DNA from: Candidatus Gastranaerophilales bacterium
GTDB taxonomy: Bacteria > Cyanobacteriota > Vampirovibrionia > Gastranaerophilales > Gastranaerophilaceae
Direction of reading: 5' to 3'
NCBI GenBank assembly: GCA_910588555.1
Contig: CAJUPC010000017.1
Coordinates: forward strand, 1 to 47,812
DNA length: 47,812 bases
Part shown: piece after piece, positions 40,268 to 47,812 of the stretch
How positions within the stretch are numbered: position 1 is the first letter of the stretch
Layout: each line of letters starts with the position of its first letter
The notes under the pieces: model-generated
Databases searched by the model: none
Seen by the model: only the letters and a program-made list of their open reading frames with translations
Told to the model about the DNA's origin: nothing
Position numbers and translations under genes: made by a program

Positions 40268-43105
40268 ATGCTAGACACGATTACGATTAGAGGGGCAAAA
40301 GAACACAATTTAAAAGATGTGTCTTTAAAATTGCCGAAAAATGAATTAATAGTTTTTACGGGTGTATCAGGTTCGGGGAAATCATCACTTGCATTTGATA
40401 CGATTTTTGCAGAAGGGCAAAGACGTTATATAGAAAGTCTTTCAACATACGCAAGACAGTTTCTCGGACAAATGGACAAACCGAATGTTGAGTATATTGA
40501 CGGGTTGTCGCCCGCGATTTCTATTGACCAGAAGTCTACAAGCAACAATCCGCGTTCAACTGTCGGAACAGTTACCGAAATCTATGACTATTTAAGGCTT
40601 TTGTACGCACGGGTGGGAACGCCTTTCTGTCCAAATTGCGGTGATGAGATTAAACCACAGACTGTTGATGAGATTGTAAACAGTATTTTAAAACTCGGTG
40701 AGGGAACAAAAATTCAAATTCTTGCACCAATTGCAAGAGGTAAAAAAGGTGAATTTTCTTCTACTTTTGAAGAATTAAGACAAGAAGGTTTTGTTCGTGT
40801 AAAAGTTGACGGTGAAATTTATAATCTTGATGAGGATGAAATTAAGCTTGCCAAAACTAAAAAACACGATATATTTGTAGTCGTTGACAGAATTGTTGTT
40901 AAAGAAGCTGCGCAGGCAAGGATTGCAGACAGCGTTCAAATAGCTTTGAAAAAAGCAGACGGTGTTGCGGTTGTGGATGTTATTGGTGCATCCGAAATTA
41001 TTTATAGTGAAAAACTGGCTTGTCCTAAATGTAATTTGAGTTTTGAGGAACTTGCTCCAAGAATTTTCTCATTTAATGCACCTTACGGGGCATGCGAAAG
41101 ATGTTCGGGGCTCGGGGCTGATTTTGTGCTTGACCCTGATTTGGTTGTTCCTGATAAAACAAAATCATTGAAAGACGGAGCGATTTATCCATGGTCAAAA
41201 ACTACTACAAATTATTATGAAGATGTTCTAAAATCCGTCAGCGCGCATTTTGGAATTGATTTGGATAAACCGTTTGGAGAGCTTTCAGAAGAACAGCAAA
41301 AGATTATTCTTTACGGGCATGAAGATATAATGAAATTTCATGTCATGCGTTTTGGTACTCATCGTTATGAAACAAAATACAGAGCTTTTGAGGGTGTAAT
41401 TCCTTACCTTGAAAAGCGTTATAATGATTATCACAGCGAATACTGGCGTGAAGAAATCGAAAAATATATGACGACAACTCCATGCCCTGCCTGTGGCGGT
41501 GCAAGATTAAAACCATTCCCGCTTGCAGTAAAAATAAAAGGTAAAAATATTTATGAATTTACTATGATGTCTATTGAGGATGAGTTGCAGTTTATTGAAG
41601 ATTTGTATTTGGAATTGAGCGGTTTTAAGCTTCAAATTGCAAAACAAATTCTTGATGAAATCAGAGCGCGTTTGAGATTTTTAAAAGACGTCGGTTTGTC
41701 ATATTTAAATCTTGCTCGTAATGCAGGAACTTTGTCGGGCGGTGAAGCTCAGCGTATCAGACTTGCAACACAAATCGGCAGCGGCTTGTCAGGCGTTTTG
41801 TATGTGCTGGATGAACCTTCAATCGGTTTGCACCAGCGTGATAATGACAGGTTAATCAAAACTCTCATAAAATTGAGAAATCTCGGCAATACACTTATTG
41901 TTGTTGAACACGATGAAGATACAATAAGAAATGCGGATTATATTGTCGATATAGGCCCGAAAGCAGGTATCAACGGAGGAAAAGTTATTGCAGCAGGCGG
42001 TATTGAAGATATTGTTAACGCTAAAACTTCCATTACGGGTAAGTATTTGAGCGGTGAAAAATATATTCCTATACCTGAAAAAGTTCGTGAAGGCAACGGC
42101 GAATTTTTGCGTGTCAAAAATGCTCATTTAAATAACCTTAAAAATATTGATGTTGACATTCCGCTTGGCAAAATCGTTTGTTTAACAGGTGTTTCCGGTT
42201 CAGGAAAATCTTCTTTAATGCAGGATTTGATTTATGAATATGCTATCCATAAATTGCGTAAAAACAAACCAAAACCGCAGGGTGTTGATGAAATTACGGG
42301 ATTTGAACATATAGATAAGATTATTGATATTGACCAGTCGCCAATCGGCAGAACTCCGCGTTCAAATCCTGCAACCTATACAGATTTGTTTACGCATATA
42401 AGAGATTTGTATGCAAAGACAAATGAGGCAAAATTACGCGGGTATAAACCGGGAAGATTTAGTTTTAACGTAAAAGGCGGACGCTGTGAGGCTTGCAAAG
42501 GCGACGGCGTTTTGAAAATCGAAATGAACTTCTTGTCAGATGTTTATGTAAACTGTGATGTTTGCAAAGGTAAACGCTATAACCGCGAAACTCTTGAGGT
42601 TAAATACAAGGGTAAAACTATTGCGGATGTTCTTGATATGAGTGTTAAAGAAGCGTTGGAATTCTTTGACAGTATACCAGCAATTAAATCAAGATTGCAG
42701 ACTTTGTACGATGTCGGTTTGGATTACATGAAGCTCGGTCAGAGTGCAACAACTCTTTCCGGCGGTGAGGCGCAGAGAATTAAGCTTGCTTCGGAATTAA
42801 ATAAACGTTCTACAGGCAAGACATTGTATCTTCTTGATGAACCGTCCGTCGGTTTGCACTGGTATGATTTGGATAAATTGATTAAAATTCTTCAACAGCT
42901 TGCTGATCAGGGAAATACTATTCTTGTAATTGAACACAACCTTGATTTTATTAAAATCGCAGACCACATTATTGATTTGGGACCAGAAGGCGGTGTAAAC
43001 GGGGGGCAAATCATTGCACAAGGTACCCCTGCAGAAGTTGCAAAATGCAAAAAATCATTTACAGGTCAATATTTAAAACCGATGTTGACAAATGCAAAAA
43101 TATAA
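40268..43105 (+). CDS. uvrA: Excinuclease ABC subunit A
   Basis: UvrA recognises DNA lesions with UvrB at the start of nucleotide excision repair. The 945-residue protein has two ABC ATPase modules: Walker A GVSGSGKSS near residues 32-41 and again near 642-650, two LSGGEAQRI signatures, and Walker B VLDEPSIGLH and LLDEPSVGLH. Zinc motifs CPNCG-type, CPACGGARLK and CEACKGDG...CDVCKGKRY are intact. The start is fixed by the promoter 6 nt before the ATG. It is not next to uvrB or uvrC here. The end of the gene contains the -35 element of the next gene. Confidence 0.97.
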   Translation: MLDTITIRGAKEHNLKDVSLKLPKNELIVFTGVSGSGKSSLAFDTIFAEGQRRYIESLSTYARQFLGQMDKPNVEYIDGLSPAISIDQKSTSNNPRSTVGTVTEIYDYLRLLYARVGTPFCPNCGDEIKPQTVDEIVNSILKLGEGTKIQILAPIARGKKGEFSSTFEELRQEGFVRVKVDGEIYNLDEDEIKLAKTKKHDIFVVVDRIVVKEAAQARIADSVQIALKKADGVAVVDVIGASEIIYSEKLACPKCNLSFEELAPRIFSFNAPYGACERCSGLGADFVLDPDLVVPDKTKSLKDGAIYPWSKTTTNYYEDVLKSVSAHFGIDLDKPFGELSEEQQKIILYGHEDIMKFHVMRFGTHRYETKYRAFEGVIPYLEKRYNDYHSEYWREEIEKYMTTTPCPACGGARLKPFPLAVKIKGKNIYEFTMMSIEDELQFIEDLYLELSGFKLQIAKQILDEIRARLRFLKDVGLSYLNLARNAGTLSGGEAQRIRLATQIGSGLSGVLYVLDEPSIGLHQRDNDRLIKTLIKLRNLGNTLIVVEHDEDTIRNADYIVDIGPKAGINGGKVIAAGGIEDIVNAKTSITGKYLSGEKYIPIPEKVREGNGEFLRVKNAHLNNLKNIDVDIPLGKIVCLTGVSGSGKSSLMQDLIYEYAIHKLRKNKPKPQGVDEITGFEHIDKIIDIDQSPIGRTPRSNPATYTDLFTHIRDLYAKTNEAKLRGYKPGRFSFNVKGGRCEACKGDGVLKIEMNFLSDVYVNCDVCKGKRYNRETLEVKYKGKTIADVLDMSVKEALEFFDSIPAIKSRLQTLYDVGLDYMKLGQSATTLSGGEAQRIKLASELNKRSTGKTLYLLDEPSVGLHWYDLDKLIKILQQLADQGNTILVIEHNLDFIKIADHIIDLGPEGGVNGGQIIAQGTPAEVAKCKKSFTGQYLKPMLTNAKI

Positions 43106-43113
43106 TTTATGTT
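43085..43113 (+). promoter_or_regulatory. Promoter of the 213-residue secreted protein gene, inside the end of uvrA
   Basis: A perfect TTGACA (43085-43090), 17 bp and TATGTT (43108-43113) lie across the last codons and stop of uvrA, 6 nt before ATG 43120. Confidence 0.6.
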
Positions 43114-43119
43114 TTAAAT

Positions 43120-43761
43120 ATGAGAATTAAGATTTTTATTTTGACAATTTTGATGTTAATGTTTTGTCAGTGCGGATTTGCTAAGACAATTCCTGTTGAA
43201 GCATTATCAGATTTTTCTACAGAAAATCCTCCTAAACAATACTCTGTAAGAGTTTTAGAAAACTTATATATTGAAGAAGAAAAAATTCTTTTCAATGGCG
43301 GTGATATTCTTGAGGGTAAGATTATTGATGTCTCAGGACCGAAAAGACTTAAGCGTGACGGAGGGTTTACTTTTGTACCTGTCAAATGCATAAGTATTGA
43401 CGGCAGCGTAACTGAGATTACCAAGTATTATCCAGCAAAATATACGACTAAACTTGACAGAGGCGGTATTGCAAAATCTGCAGTTCTTACTGTAGGAAAC
43501 CATTTTGTTAAAGGGCTGTCTATGGGCGTTAGTACAATTGAAGGCGTTGTTAAAAATGAAAAAGACAACAGATTTAAATCTGGCGTAAATTCATTATACG
43601 AAAGTTCTCCGCTTTCTTACGTTGAAAAAGGTCATCATATAGTCATTGAAAAAGAGCAATGCTTTTTGTTGAATTTTAAAATAAAAAATGAGGACGAAGA
43701 AGACCTTCCAAATTACGAATATACTCCGTTAGAGTCTGATAAAATTCAAAATGAAACATAA
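43120..43761 (+). CDS. Secreted hypothetical protein, paralogue 1
   Basis: A 213-residue exported protein: signal peptide MRIKIFILTILMLMFCQCGFA/KT, then TIPVEALSDFSTENPPKQYSVRVLENL. It is clearly related to the next gene (PVExLxDFSxxNPP, FVPVK...EITxxYPAK) but has an extra segment with RGGIAKSAVLTVGNHFVKGLSMGVSTIEGVVKN. Function unknown; a periplasmic or surface role is likely. A frame opening at 43045 inside uvrA is rejected in favour of ATG 43120, which follows a good promoter by 6 nt and gives a normal signal peptide. Cys16/Cys18 near the signal peptide do not form a proper lipobox. Confidence 0.75.
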   Translation: MRIKIFILTILMLMFCQCGFAKTIPVEALSDFSTENPPKQYSVRVLENLYIEEEKILFNGGDILEGKIIDVSGPKRLKRDGGFTFVPVKCISIDGSVTEITKYYPAKYTTKLDRGGIAKSAVLTVGNHFVKGLSMGVSTIEGVVKNEKDNRFKSGVNSLYESSPLSYVEKGHHIVIEKEQCFLLNFKIKNEDEEDLPNYEYTPLESDKIQNET

Positions 43762-43790
43762 TTGACGGATTTGTGAAACTATGTTATTAT
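43762..43790 (+). promoter_or_regulatory. Promoter of the 207-residue secreted protein gene
   Basis: TTGACG (43762-43767), a 17-bp spacer and TATTAT (43785-43790) with TGT before it form an extended promoter that begins right after the upstream stop. AAAGGAG precedes the ATG at 43810. Confidence 0.65.
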
Positions 43791-43809
43791 CCTAATAAAG
43801 GAGATAATT

Positions 43810-44433
43810 ATGAAGAAGATATTATTTGTATTCGCGTTATTAATGGGACTTACAGCAGTTCCTGTATCAGCTAAAAATACGCCTGTTGAAACTTTACAGG
43901 ATTTTTCACTTGTAAATCCTCCGCAAACTCTTCTTGTTAAGATTTTGTCAAATGTTAGATTGAATAAAGAAGTAATGCTTCATGAAAGTTTTTATGTTTT
44001 GGGACAGGTTCAGAAAGCTGAAAATTCAGATTTTGTATTTATTCCTGTTAAATTCCAAAATATTCATAATGAAGTTTTTGAAATTACAGAAGCTTATCCG
44101 GCAAAATTTGTTGGTGTGATTGAAGCTGCAGACAAAGATAAAACAAATATTGCAAAAAATTCAAAAATCTTGTTAGATTTCCCTGACATTGCAGAAGTTG
44201 TTGACACATCTTACGGCGAAAGATTTAAAAATGCTGACTCTCAAAATGGAATTTCAGCTATTGTCAATAAATCAGATTCTGTAATTTATGACAATACAAT
44301 TCCTCAGACAATGAAAGATTTTCCCGGAATTAAATTGAATTCTTTTGATAACGGAAGCAACTTTAATATTCCGAGAAAATTAATGATTCAACCTGAGAAA
44401 AAAGAAATCAATATTAACTCATTGAAAAAATAA
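43810..44433 (+). CDS. Secreted hypothetical protein, paralogue 2
   Basis: A 207-residue exported protein with signal peptide MKKILFVFALLMGLTAVPVSA/KN. The domain starts NTPVETLQDFSLVNPPQTLLVKILSNV and continues to FVFIPVKFQNIHNEVFEITEAYPAKF, matching its upstream neighbour block by block; the C-terminal third (DNTIPQTMKDFPGIKLNSFDNGSN) is different. Family and function are not recognised. It has an ordinary promoter and AAAGGAG, unlike the leaderless-looking paralogue before it, and a strong terminator after it. Confidence 0.75.
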   Translation: MKKILFVFALLMGLTAVPVSAKNTPVETLQDFSLVNPPQTLLVKILSNVRLNKEVMLHESFYVLGQVQKAENSDFVFIPVKFQNIHNEVFEITEAYPAKFVGVIEAADKDKTNIAKNSKILLDFPDIAEVVDTSYGERFKNADSQNGISAIVNKSDSVIYDNTIPQTMKDFPGIKLNSFDNGSNFNIPRKLMIQPEKKEININSLKK

Positions 44434-44447
44434 AAATAAAGATATAC

Positions 44448-44484
44448 AAAAGTCGGTTGTTAAATATAACAACCGACTTTTTTT
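44448..44484 (+). terminator. Intrinsic terminator after paralogue 2
   Basis: AAAGTCGGTTGTTA and TAACAACCGACTTT form a 14-bp stem with loop AATA, followed by a T-run. Confidence 0.92.
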
Positions 44485-44504
44485 GATTAATAAATTTTTA
44501 AGCC

Positions 44505-44533
44505 TTGTATTTATAATTTATTTTACATATAAT
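44505..44533 (+). promoter_or_regulatory. Promoter of the kdsA operon (leaderless geometry)
   Basis: TTGTAT (44505-44510), 17 bp and a perfect TATAAT (44528-44533), then 6 nt to ATG 44540. No Shine-Dalgarno is present. It decides the kdsA start. Confidence 0.7.
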
Positions 44534-44539
44534 CAGTGT

Positions 44540-45355
44540 ATGAATAAAATTAGATTGAGAGATTTTGAAATAGGCGGTGACAAGTTGACCATTCTCGCAG
44601 GTCCCTGTGCCGCAGAAAGTATGGAAATCCTTGATGAAACAGCTCAAGGTTTAAAAGAAATTACAAAAAAACTGGATATAAATTTTGTCTTTAAATCATC
44701 GTTTGACAAAGCTAACAGGTCATCTATAAATTCATTCAGAGGCCCGGGGCTTGAAAAAGGGCTAGAAATGCTGCAGACGATTAAAGACAAATATGATTTG
44801 CCGATTGTTACAGATATTCATACACCTGAACAGGCTGAACCTGTAAGTAAAGTTGCCGATATTTTACAAATCCCCGCATTTTTGTGCAGACAGACAGATT
44901 TGCTTGTTGCGGCGGCTAAAACAGGAAAAATTGTAAATATTAAAAAAGGTCAGTTTTTGGCTCCCGAACAAATGGGGCCGCTGGTTAAAAAAGTTGAGGA
45001 CAGCGGAAATAACAATATATTGTTGACTGATAGAGGTACAAGTTTTGGTTACAACAACCTCGTCGTGGATTTCAGAGGAATTCCTTTAATGCAAAGCTTT
45101 GGCTATCCTGTTGTATTTGACGCAACGCACAGTGTGCAATTACCGGGGGCGCAAGGAACATGCTCCGGCGGAGACAGAAGATTTGTGCCTGTATTGGCAA
45201 AAGCCGCAATGGCAGTAGGGGCAAATGTTTTGTTCTTTGAAATTCACCCTGACCCTGATAAAGCAAAATGCGACGGGCCGAATATGGTTGCACTCAAAGA
45301 TGCTGAGGACTTGTTTAAAACTTGTAAGGATATTTTTGAACTGGTGAAAAGATGA
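44540..45355 (+). CDS. kdsA: 3-deoxy-8-phosphooctulonate synthase (KDO-8-P synthase)
   Basis: KdsA condenses phosphoenolpyruvate and arabinose-5-phosphate to KDO-8-phosphate for the LPS inner core, so the organism makes KDO. The 271-residue protein contains LAGPCAAES, FVFKSSFDKANRSSINSFRGPG, QIPAFLCRQTDLL, and TDRGTSFGYNNLVVDFRG. Cys in AGPCA at the position where E. coli has Asn is the mark of the metal-dependent class. The start follows the promoter; a frame opening 57 nt upstream would span the -10 region and is rejected. The next gene overlaps by 4 bp (ATGA). Confidence 0.96.
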   Translation: MNKIRLRDFEIGGDKLTILAGPCAAESMEILDETAQGLKEITKKLDINFVFKSSFDKANRSSINSFRGPGLEKGLEMLQTIKDKYDLPIVTDIHTPEQAEPVSKVADILQIPAFLCRQTDLLVAAAKTGKIVNIKKGQFLAPEQMGPLVKKVEDSGNNNILLTDRGTSFGYNNLVVDFRGIPLMQSFGYPVVFDATHSVQLPGAQGTCSGGDRRFVPVLAKAAMAVGANVLFFEIHPDPDKAKCDGPNMVALKDAEDLFKTCKDIFELVKR

Positions 45356-45963
45356 TTACAAAACAGTTTATTGCAGGACAACTTGAAAACAATATGTATT
45401 TAGTTGCCGATGAGGCTTCTAAAAAGGCTGTACTAATTGACGCGTCATCGAATATTCCTGAGCTTATTGAGGCGGCAAAGAATTATTATGTTGAGTATAT
45501 TTTGCTTACACACGGACACTTTGACCATATTATGGGTCTAAGTTCTCTTAAACAGGCACTGAATGCAAAAGCTGTTATTTCAAAAGACGACCTTGTAATT
45601 TCCGATAACATAAATGAATTTACAAGATTGTTCGGACTTCCTGATACAACACCTCCGACTTATGATTTGTATGTAAACGACGGAGATGTATTGAATGTCG
45701 GCGGGCTTGAAATTAAAGTTATTCACACTCCGGGACATACTGAGGGCGGAGTCTGCTATCTTATTGACGGAAAACTGTTTTCGGGAGATACTTTGTTTAG
45801 AGAAAGTGTTGGAAGAACAGATTTATTCGGCGGCAATTTCAAAAAACTTTCTGACAGTATCAAAAATAAACTATTTAAGCTGGACGAAAAGATTGAGGTT
45901 TACCCCGGACACGGTGAGATGACCACAATAGAACACGAAAAAAAATATAATGAATTAGTATAA
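45352..45963 (+). CDS. Metallo-beta-lactamase-fold hydrolase (glyoxalase II-like)
   Basis: A 203-residue MBL-fold hydrolase with the zinc motifs THGHFDHI, HTPGHTEGG, FSGDTLFRESVGRTDL and YPGHGEMTTI in the order of hydroxyacylglutathione hydrolase-like proteins. These hydrolyse thioesters; the shorter single-domain members have varied or unknown substrates. The ATG overlaps the kdsA stop (ATGA), so it is translated in the kdsA operon, and pheS follows 12 bp later. The link with KDO synthesis is probably only one of shared transcription. Confidence 0.9.
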   Translation: MITKQFIAGQLENNMYLVADEASKKAVLIDASSNIPELIEAAKNYYVEYILLTHGHFDHIMGLSSLKQALNAKAVISKDDLVISDNINEFTRLFGLPDTTPPTYDLYVNDGDVLNVGGLEIKVIHTPGHTEGGVCYLIDGKLFSGDTLFRESVGRTDLFGGNFKKLSDSIKNKLFKLDEKIEVYPGHGEMTTIEHEKKYNELV

Positions 45964-45975
45964 GGAATTAAAAAA

Positions 45976-47010
45976 ATGCGTGAACAGTTAAACAAAATAT
46001 ATGAGAATGCTTCTACAGATTTGGCAAAAGCTTCTTCAATTGCTGATATTGAGGAAATCAGAGGCAAGTATTTAAGCCGTAAAGGTGAATTTAATGAGAT
46101 TAAGAAAAATCTTAAAAATTTGTCTGACGAAGATAAAAGAACTGTCGGTGCATTAGCAAATGAAATTACTCAAAAGCTTGAAGCTGCATTGAAAGCTAAA
46201 CATGATGAATTTTATACTAAAGAATTGAATGAAAAATTAAAAAAAGAAAGAATTGATATTACTTTGCCCGGAAAATATACTCAAATGGGTAAAAAACATC
46301 TTTTGACATCAACAACTGATGAAATTGTATCAATTTTTCAGGGACTGGGTTTTTCTGTTGTACCTCAAGAACATTCGCCAGAAGTTGAAACGGAATATTA
46401 TAACTTTGACGCGTTGAATGTCCCCAAAGACCACCCTGCACGTGATGTTCAGGATACTTTTTATACCGAACTTGCTCAAAATGTAGTTTTGAGAAGTCAG
46501 ACTTCAGGTGCACAAATTCACGTTATGGAAGGCAAAAACCCTCCAATTAGAGTTATTGCACCGGGCAGAGTTTACAGAAACGAGAATGTAAATGCGCGTA
46601 AAAATAATTTCTTCCACCAAATTGAAGGACTTTATGTAGATAAAGACGTAACTTTTGGTGATTTAAAAGGTGTTTTAAACGAATTTATCAGAGTATACTT
46701 TGGCGCAAGCAGACCTACAAGATTTAGAAACAGTTTCTTCCCTTTCACAGAGCCGTCAGCAGAAGTTGATGTTCAATGTATTATGTGCGAAGGAAAAGGC
46801 TGCAGAACTTGTTCAGGAACAGGCTGGCTTGAAGTTTTGGGTTGCGGAATGGTTGACCCGAATGTATTGCGCGGTGTCGGAATTGACCCTGATGTTTATT
46901 CGGGATTTGCTTTCGGCATGGGTGTTGAAAGGTTAGCAATGCTAAAATACGCAGTAGATGACATCCGATTGTTCTTTAACAATGATGAAAGATTTTTGAA
47001 ACAATTCTAA
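45976..47010 (+). CDS. pheS: Phenylalanine-tRNA ligase alpha subunit
   Basis: PheS is the catalytic subunit of the alpha2-beta2 phenylalanyl-tRNA synthetase. The 344-residue sequence has the N-terminal coiled-coil, KYLSRKGEFNEIKKNLK, then EHSPEVETEYYNFDALNVPKDHPARDVQDTFY, the motif 2 segment RVIAPGRVYRNENVNARKNNFFHQIEGLYVD, and motif 3 GFAFGMGVERLAMLKY. A cysteine knot CIMCEGKGCRTCSGTGWLEVLG, found in many bacterial PheS, is present. AAGGAAT precedes the ATG. pheT is not adjacent: a terminator and a convergent pilin gene follow. Confidence 0.96.
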   Translation: MREQLNKIYENASTDLAKASSIADIEEIRGKYLSRKGEFNEIKKNLKNLSDEDKRTVGALANEITQKLEAALKAKHDEFYTKELNEKLKKERIDITLPGKYTQMGKKHLLTSTTDEIVSIFQGLGFSVVPQEHSPEVETEYYNFDALNVPKDHPARDVQDTFYTELAQNVVLRSQTSGAQIHVMEGKNPPIRVIAPGRVYRNENVNARKNNFFHQIEGLYVDKDVTFGDLKGVLNEFIRVYFGASRPTRFRNSFFPFTEPSAEVDVQCIMCEGKGCRTCSGTGWLEVLGCGMVDPNVLRGVGIDPDVYSGFAFGMGVERLAMLKYAVDDIRLFFNNDERFLKQF

Positions 47011-47040
47011 AATAAGCTCCCTTAAGGGAGCTTATTTTAT
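47008..47040. terminator. Bidirectional terminator between pheS and the pilin gene
   Basis: AAAATAAGCTCCCTT and AAGGGAGCTTATTTT form a perfect palindrome; it can end pheS transcription and the convergent pilin gene. Confidence 0.9.
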
Positions 47041-47786
47041 TTACACTTATGTTTACCATTCCAGTCTAAATCATTGCAATGTAAGTAGTCCATATTTCGA
47101 TTATAAATTACCCATGCAGTACAACCTCTGCCTGTACTTGATTTATTACAAGAGGTTTTAAATATAACTGGACTATCAACTTCCTTTCTATGTCCTTCCG
47201 GCAGTAATAAACTTTGTGAATTTATAACAAAATAAAAACTTGATTTACCGTATGTTAGTTTTTTTGTGTTTGGTAAACTTACAAAAATATCGGTTCTATT
47301 ATTTCTGTACCAACCTATACTAATATAGGTGCCATCATTAAGAAAAAAACTTATATCATCTGTAATAGGAATATCTTTTTGTGATCTTATTTGACCATTA
47401 AGATAATATAGGGGTCTGTTATCACATATTTCATTTGCTTTACAGCGTTTAGCAACATTTAAATATTTTTGCAGCCTTTGCGAAATTAATAATTGAGCTG
47501 AACTATCAATTATGGTTTTTCCATCTGAATCAGTCCCGACAACTGTATCTGTCAAACCCCATTCGTGGACTGGACCGTATTCATTTTGCATCATCATATA
47601 AGCTTGTGATAATGTTGAATATGTTTTGGATAGTTGACTTATTGTTTGTTGTTCCTGATATTTTGTTATTAATGACGGCATAGTTAATGCTGCAACCACA
47701 CCAATGATTGCTAAAGTGATTAAAGTTTCCGCTAATGTAAATGCCCTAAAAAATCTTAAACTGATATTGTCGGGGGGGGGGGGCAA
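47037..47786 (-). CDS. Pseudopilin with a C12 tract in its leader (5' region at window edge)
   Basis: A pseudopilin of about 250 residues. After the tract the frame reads DNISLRFFRAFTLAETLITL, then AIIGVVAALTMPSLI, with processing expected before FTLAE, and a globular domain with several cysteines (CKANEICDNRP, CNKSSTGRGC) ending DWNGKHKCK. Upstream of the tract this frame has a TGA at 47787, and the only in-frame start is a TTG. Another frame (SRFKHSAVIAPP) is open to the edge and would join the core if the tract had 11 (or 8 or 14) C rather than 12. The true start is therefore probably outside the window and the gene is out of frame as assembled. Compare the pilin at 12100, which also needs 11. 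Confidence 0.75.
   Translation of the reverse strand: MPPPPDNISLRFFRAFTLAETLITLAIIGVVAALTMPSLITKYQEQQTISQLSKTYSTLSQAYMMMQNEYGPVHEWGLTDTVVGTDSDGKTIIDSSAQLLISQRLQKYLNVAKRCKANEICDNRPLYYLNGQIRSQKDIPITDDISFFLNDGTYISIGWYRNNRTDIFVSLPNTKKLTYGKSSFYFVINSQSLLLPEGHRKEVDSPVIFKTSCNKSSTGRGCTAWVIYNRNMDYLHCNDLDWNGKHKCK
47772..47783. repeat. Poly-G/C tract (12 bp) in the pilin leader
   Basis: Twelve G on the plus strand, flanked by TGTC and CA exactly as at 12127-12136, but in the opposite orientation relative to the pilin reading frame. Confidence 0.9.
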
Positions 47787-47812
47787 TCACAGCACTATGC
47801 TTAAATCTTGAC

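Noticed and set aside
43045..43119. N-terminal extension of the secreted protein into uvrA
   Set aside because: It would overlap uvrA in another frame, span the promoter, and bury the signal peptide.
1..47812. CRISPR arrays, complete insertion sequences, prophage genes, rRNA genes
   Set aside because: No regularly spaced repeats, transposase or phage structural genes, or rRNA-like sequence were seen in the window.

Overview
The window looks like a chromosomal segment from an AT-rich, diderm, anaerobic bacterium, most likely a gut Gastranaerophilales (the non-photosynthetic Melainabacteria/Vampirovibrionia sister group of Cyanobacteria). I infer this from the low GC content, outer-membrane and LPS genes (MlaA domain, KdsA), the oxygen-sensitive NrdD/NrdG reductase, and three pseudopilins with the N-terminal core FTLAELLITLGIIGV or a close variant, a type I associate with this lineage. 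No database search was possible.

Layout. 1-600: 3' end of an McrC restriction gene. 600-5200 (minus): an MlaA-hydrolase fusion, then the overlapping operon gmk-coaBC-nif3. 5.2-6.2 kb: a pseudopilin with a duplicated tail remnant, and a small HTH protein. 6.2-10.4 kb: a giant GH13-like protein. 10.5-12.8 kb: ahcY, a 190-bp MITE-like element, and a pseudopilin put out of frame by a G10 tract. 12.9-16.5 kb: plsY, a small membrane protein, and two unrecognised membrane proteins, one internally duplicated. 16.6-24.8 kb: gyrA, a phosphohexomutase, two tandem plsC genes, an ACT protein and an alanine/sodium symporter. 24.9-26.7 kb: divergent glycosyltransferase and TPR genes, then a candidate type I toxin-antitoxin locus. 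26.7-31.7 kb: nagZ operon, aquaporin, pgeF and a third PlsC-like enzyme. 31.8-34.5 kb: nrdD-nrdG behind a cobalamin-type riboswitch. 34.5-38.9 kb: an isolated FliI/YscN-type ATPase, a ZIP transporter, a radical SAM/SPASM protein and a GT2 glycosyltransferase. 38.9-40.2 kb: an accessory patch with two small orphan proteins, a gene remnant, tRNA-Leu(GAG) and a duplicated tRNA end. 40.3-47 kb: uvrA, two paralogous secreted proteins, kdsA, an MBL hydrolase and pheS. 47-47.8 kb: another pseudopilin whose leader carries a C12 tract.

Themes. Envelope biogenesis dominates: phospholipid synthesis (plsY, three PlsC-like), lipid transport (MlaA), KDO synthesis (kdsA), peptidoglycan recycling and editing (nagZ, pgeF), and glycosyltransferases. 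Four patterns stand out. (1) At least nine genes have a sigma70-like promoter whose -10 box ends exactly 6 nt before the ATG with no Shine-Dalgarno, which points to leaderless mRNAs; other genes have clear SD sequences. (2) Two pseudopilins carry poly-G/C tracts in the leader that would be in frame at 11 bases (or 8 or 14), which suggests phase variation. (3) A 24-codon hydrophobic ORF with its own promoter, a structured leader, a terminator and a candidate antisense promoter looks like a type I toxin-antitoxin module. (4) Several unrelated proteins share a short N-terminal motif of the form N-[VIP]-[QST]-F.

Coordinates of start codons were chosen from Shine-Dalgarno or promoter geometry where possible. 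Functional names rest on motif recognition by eye.
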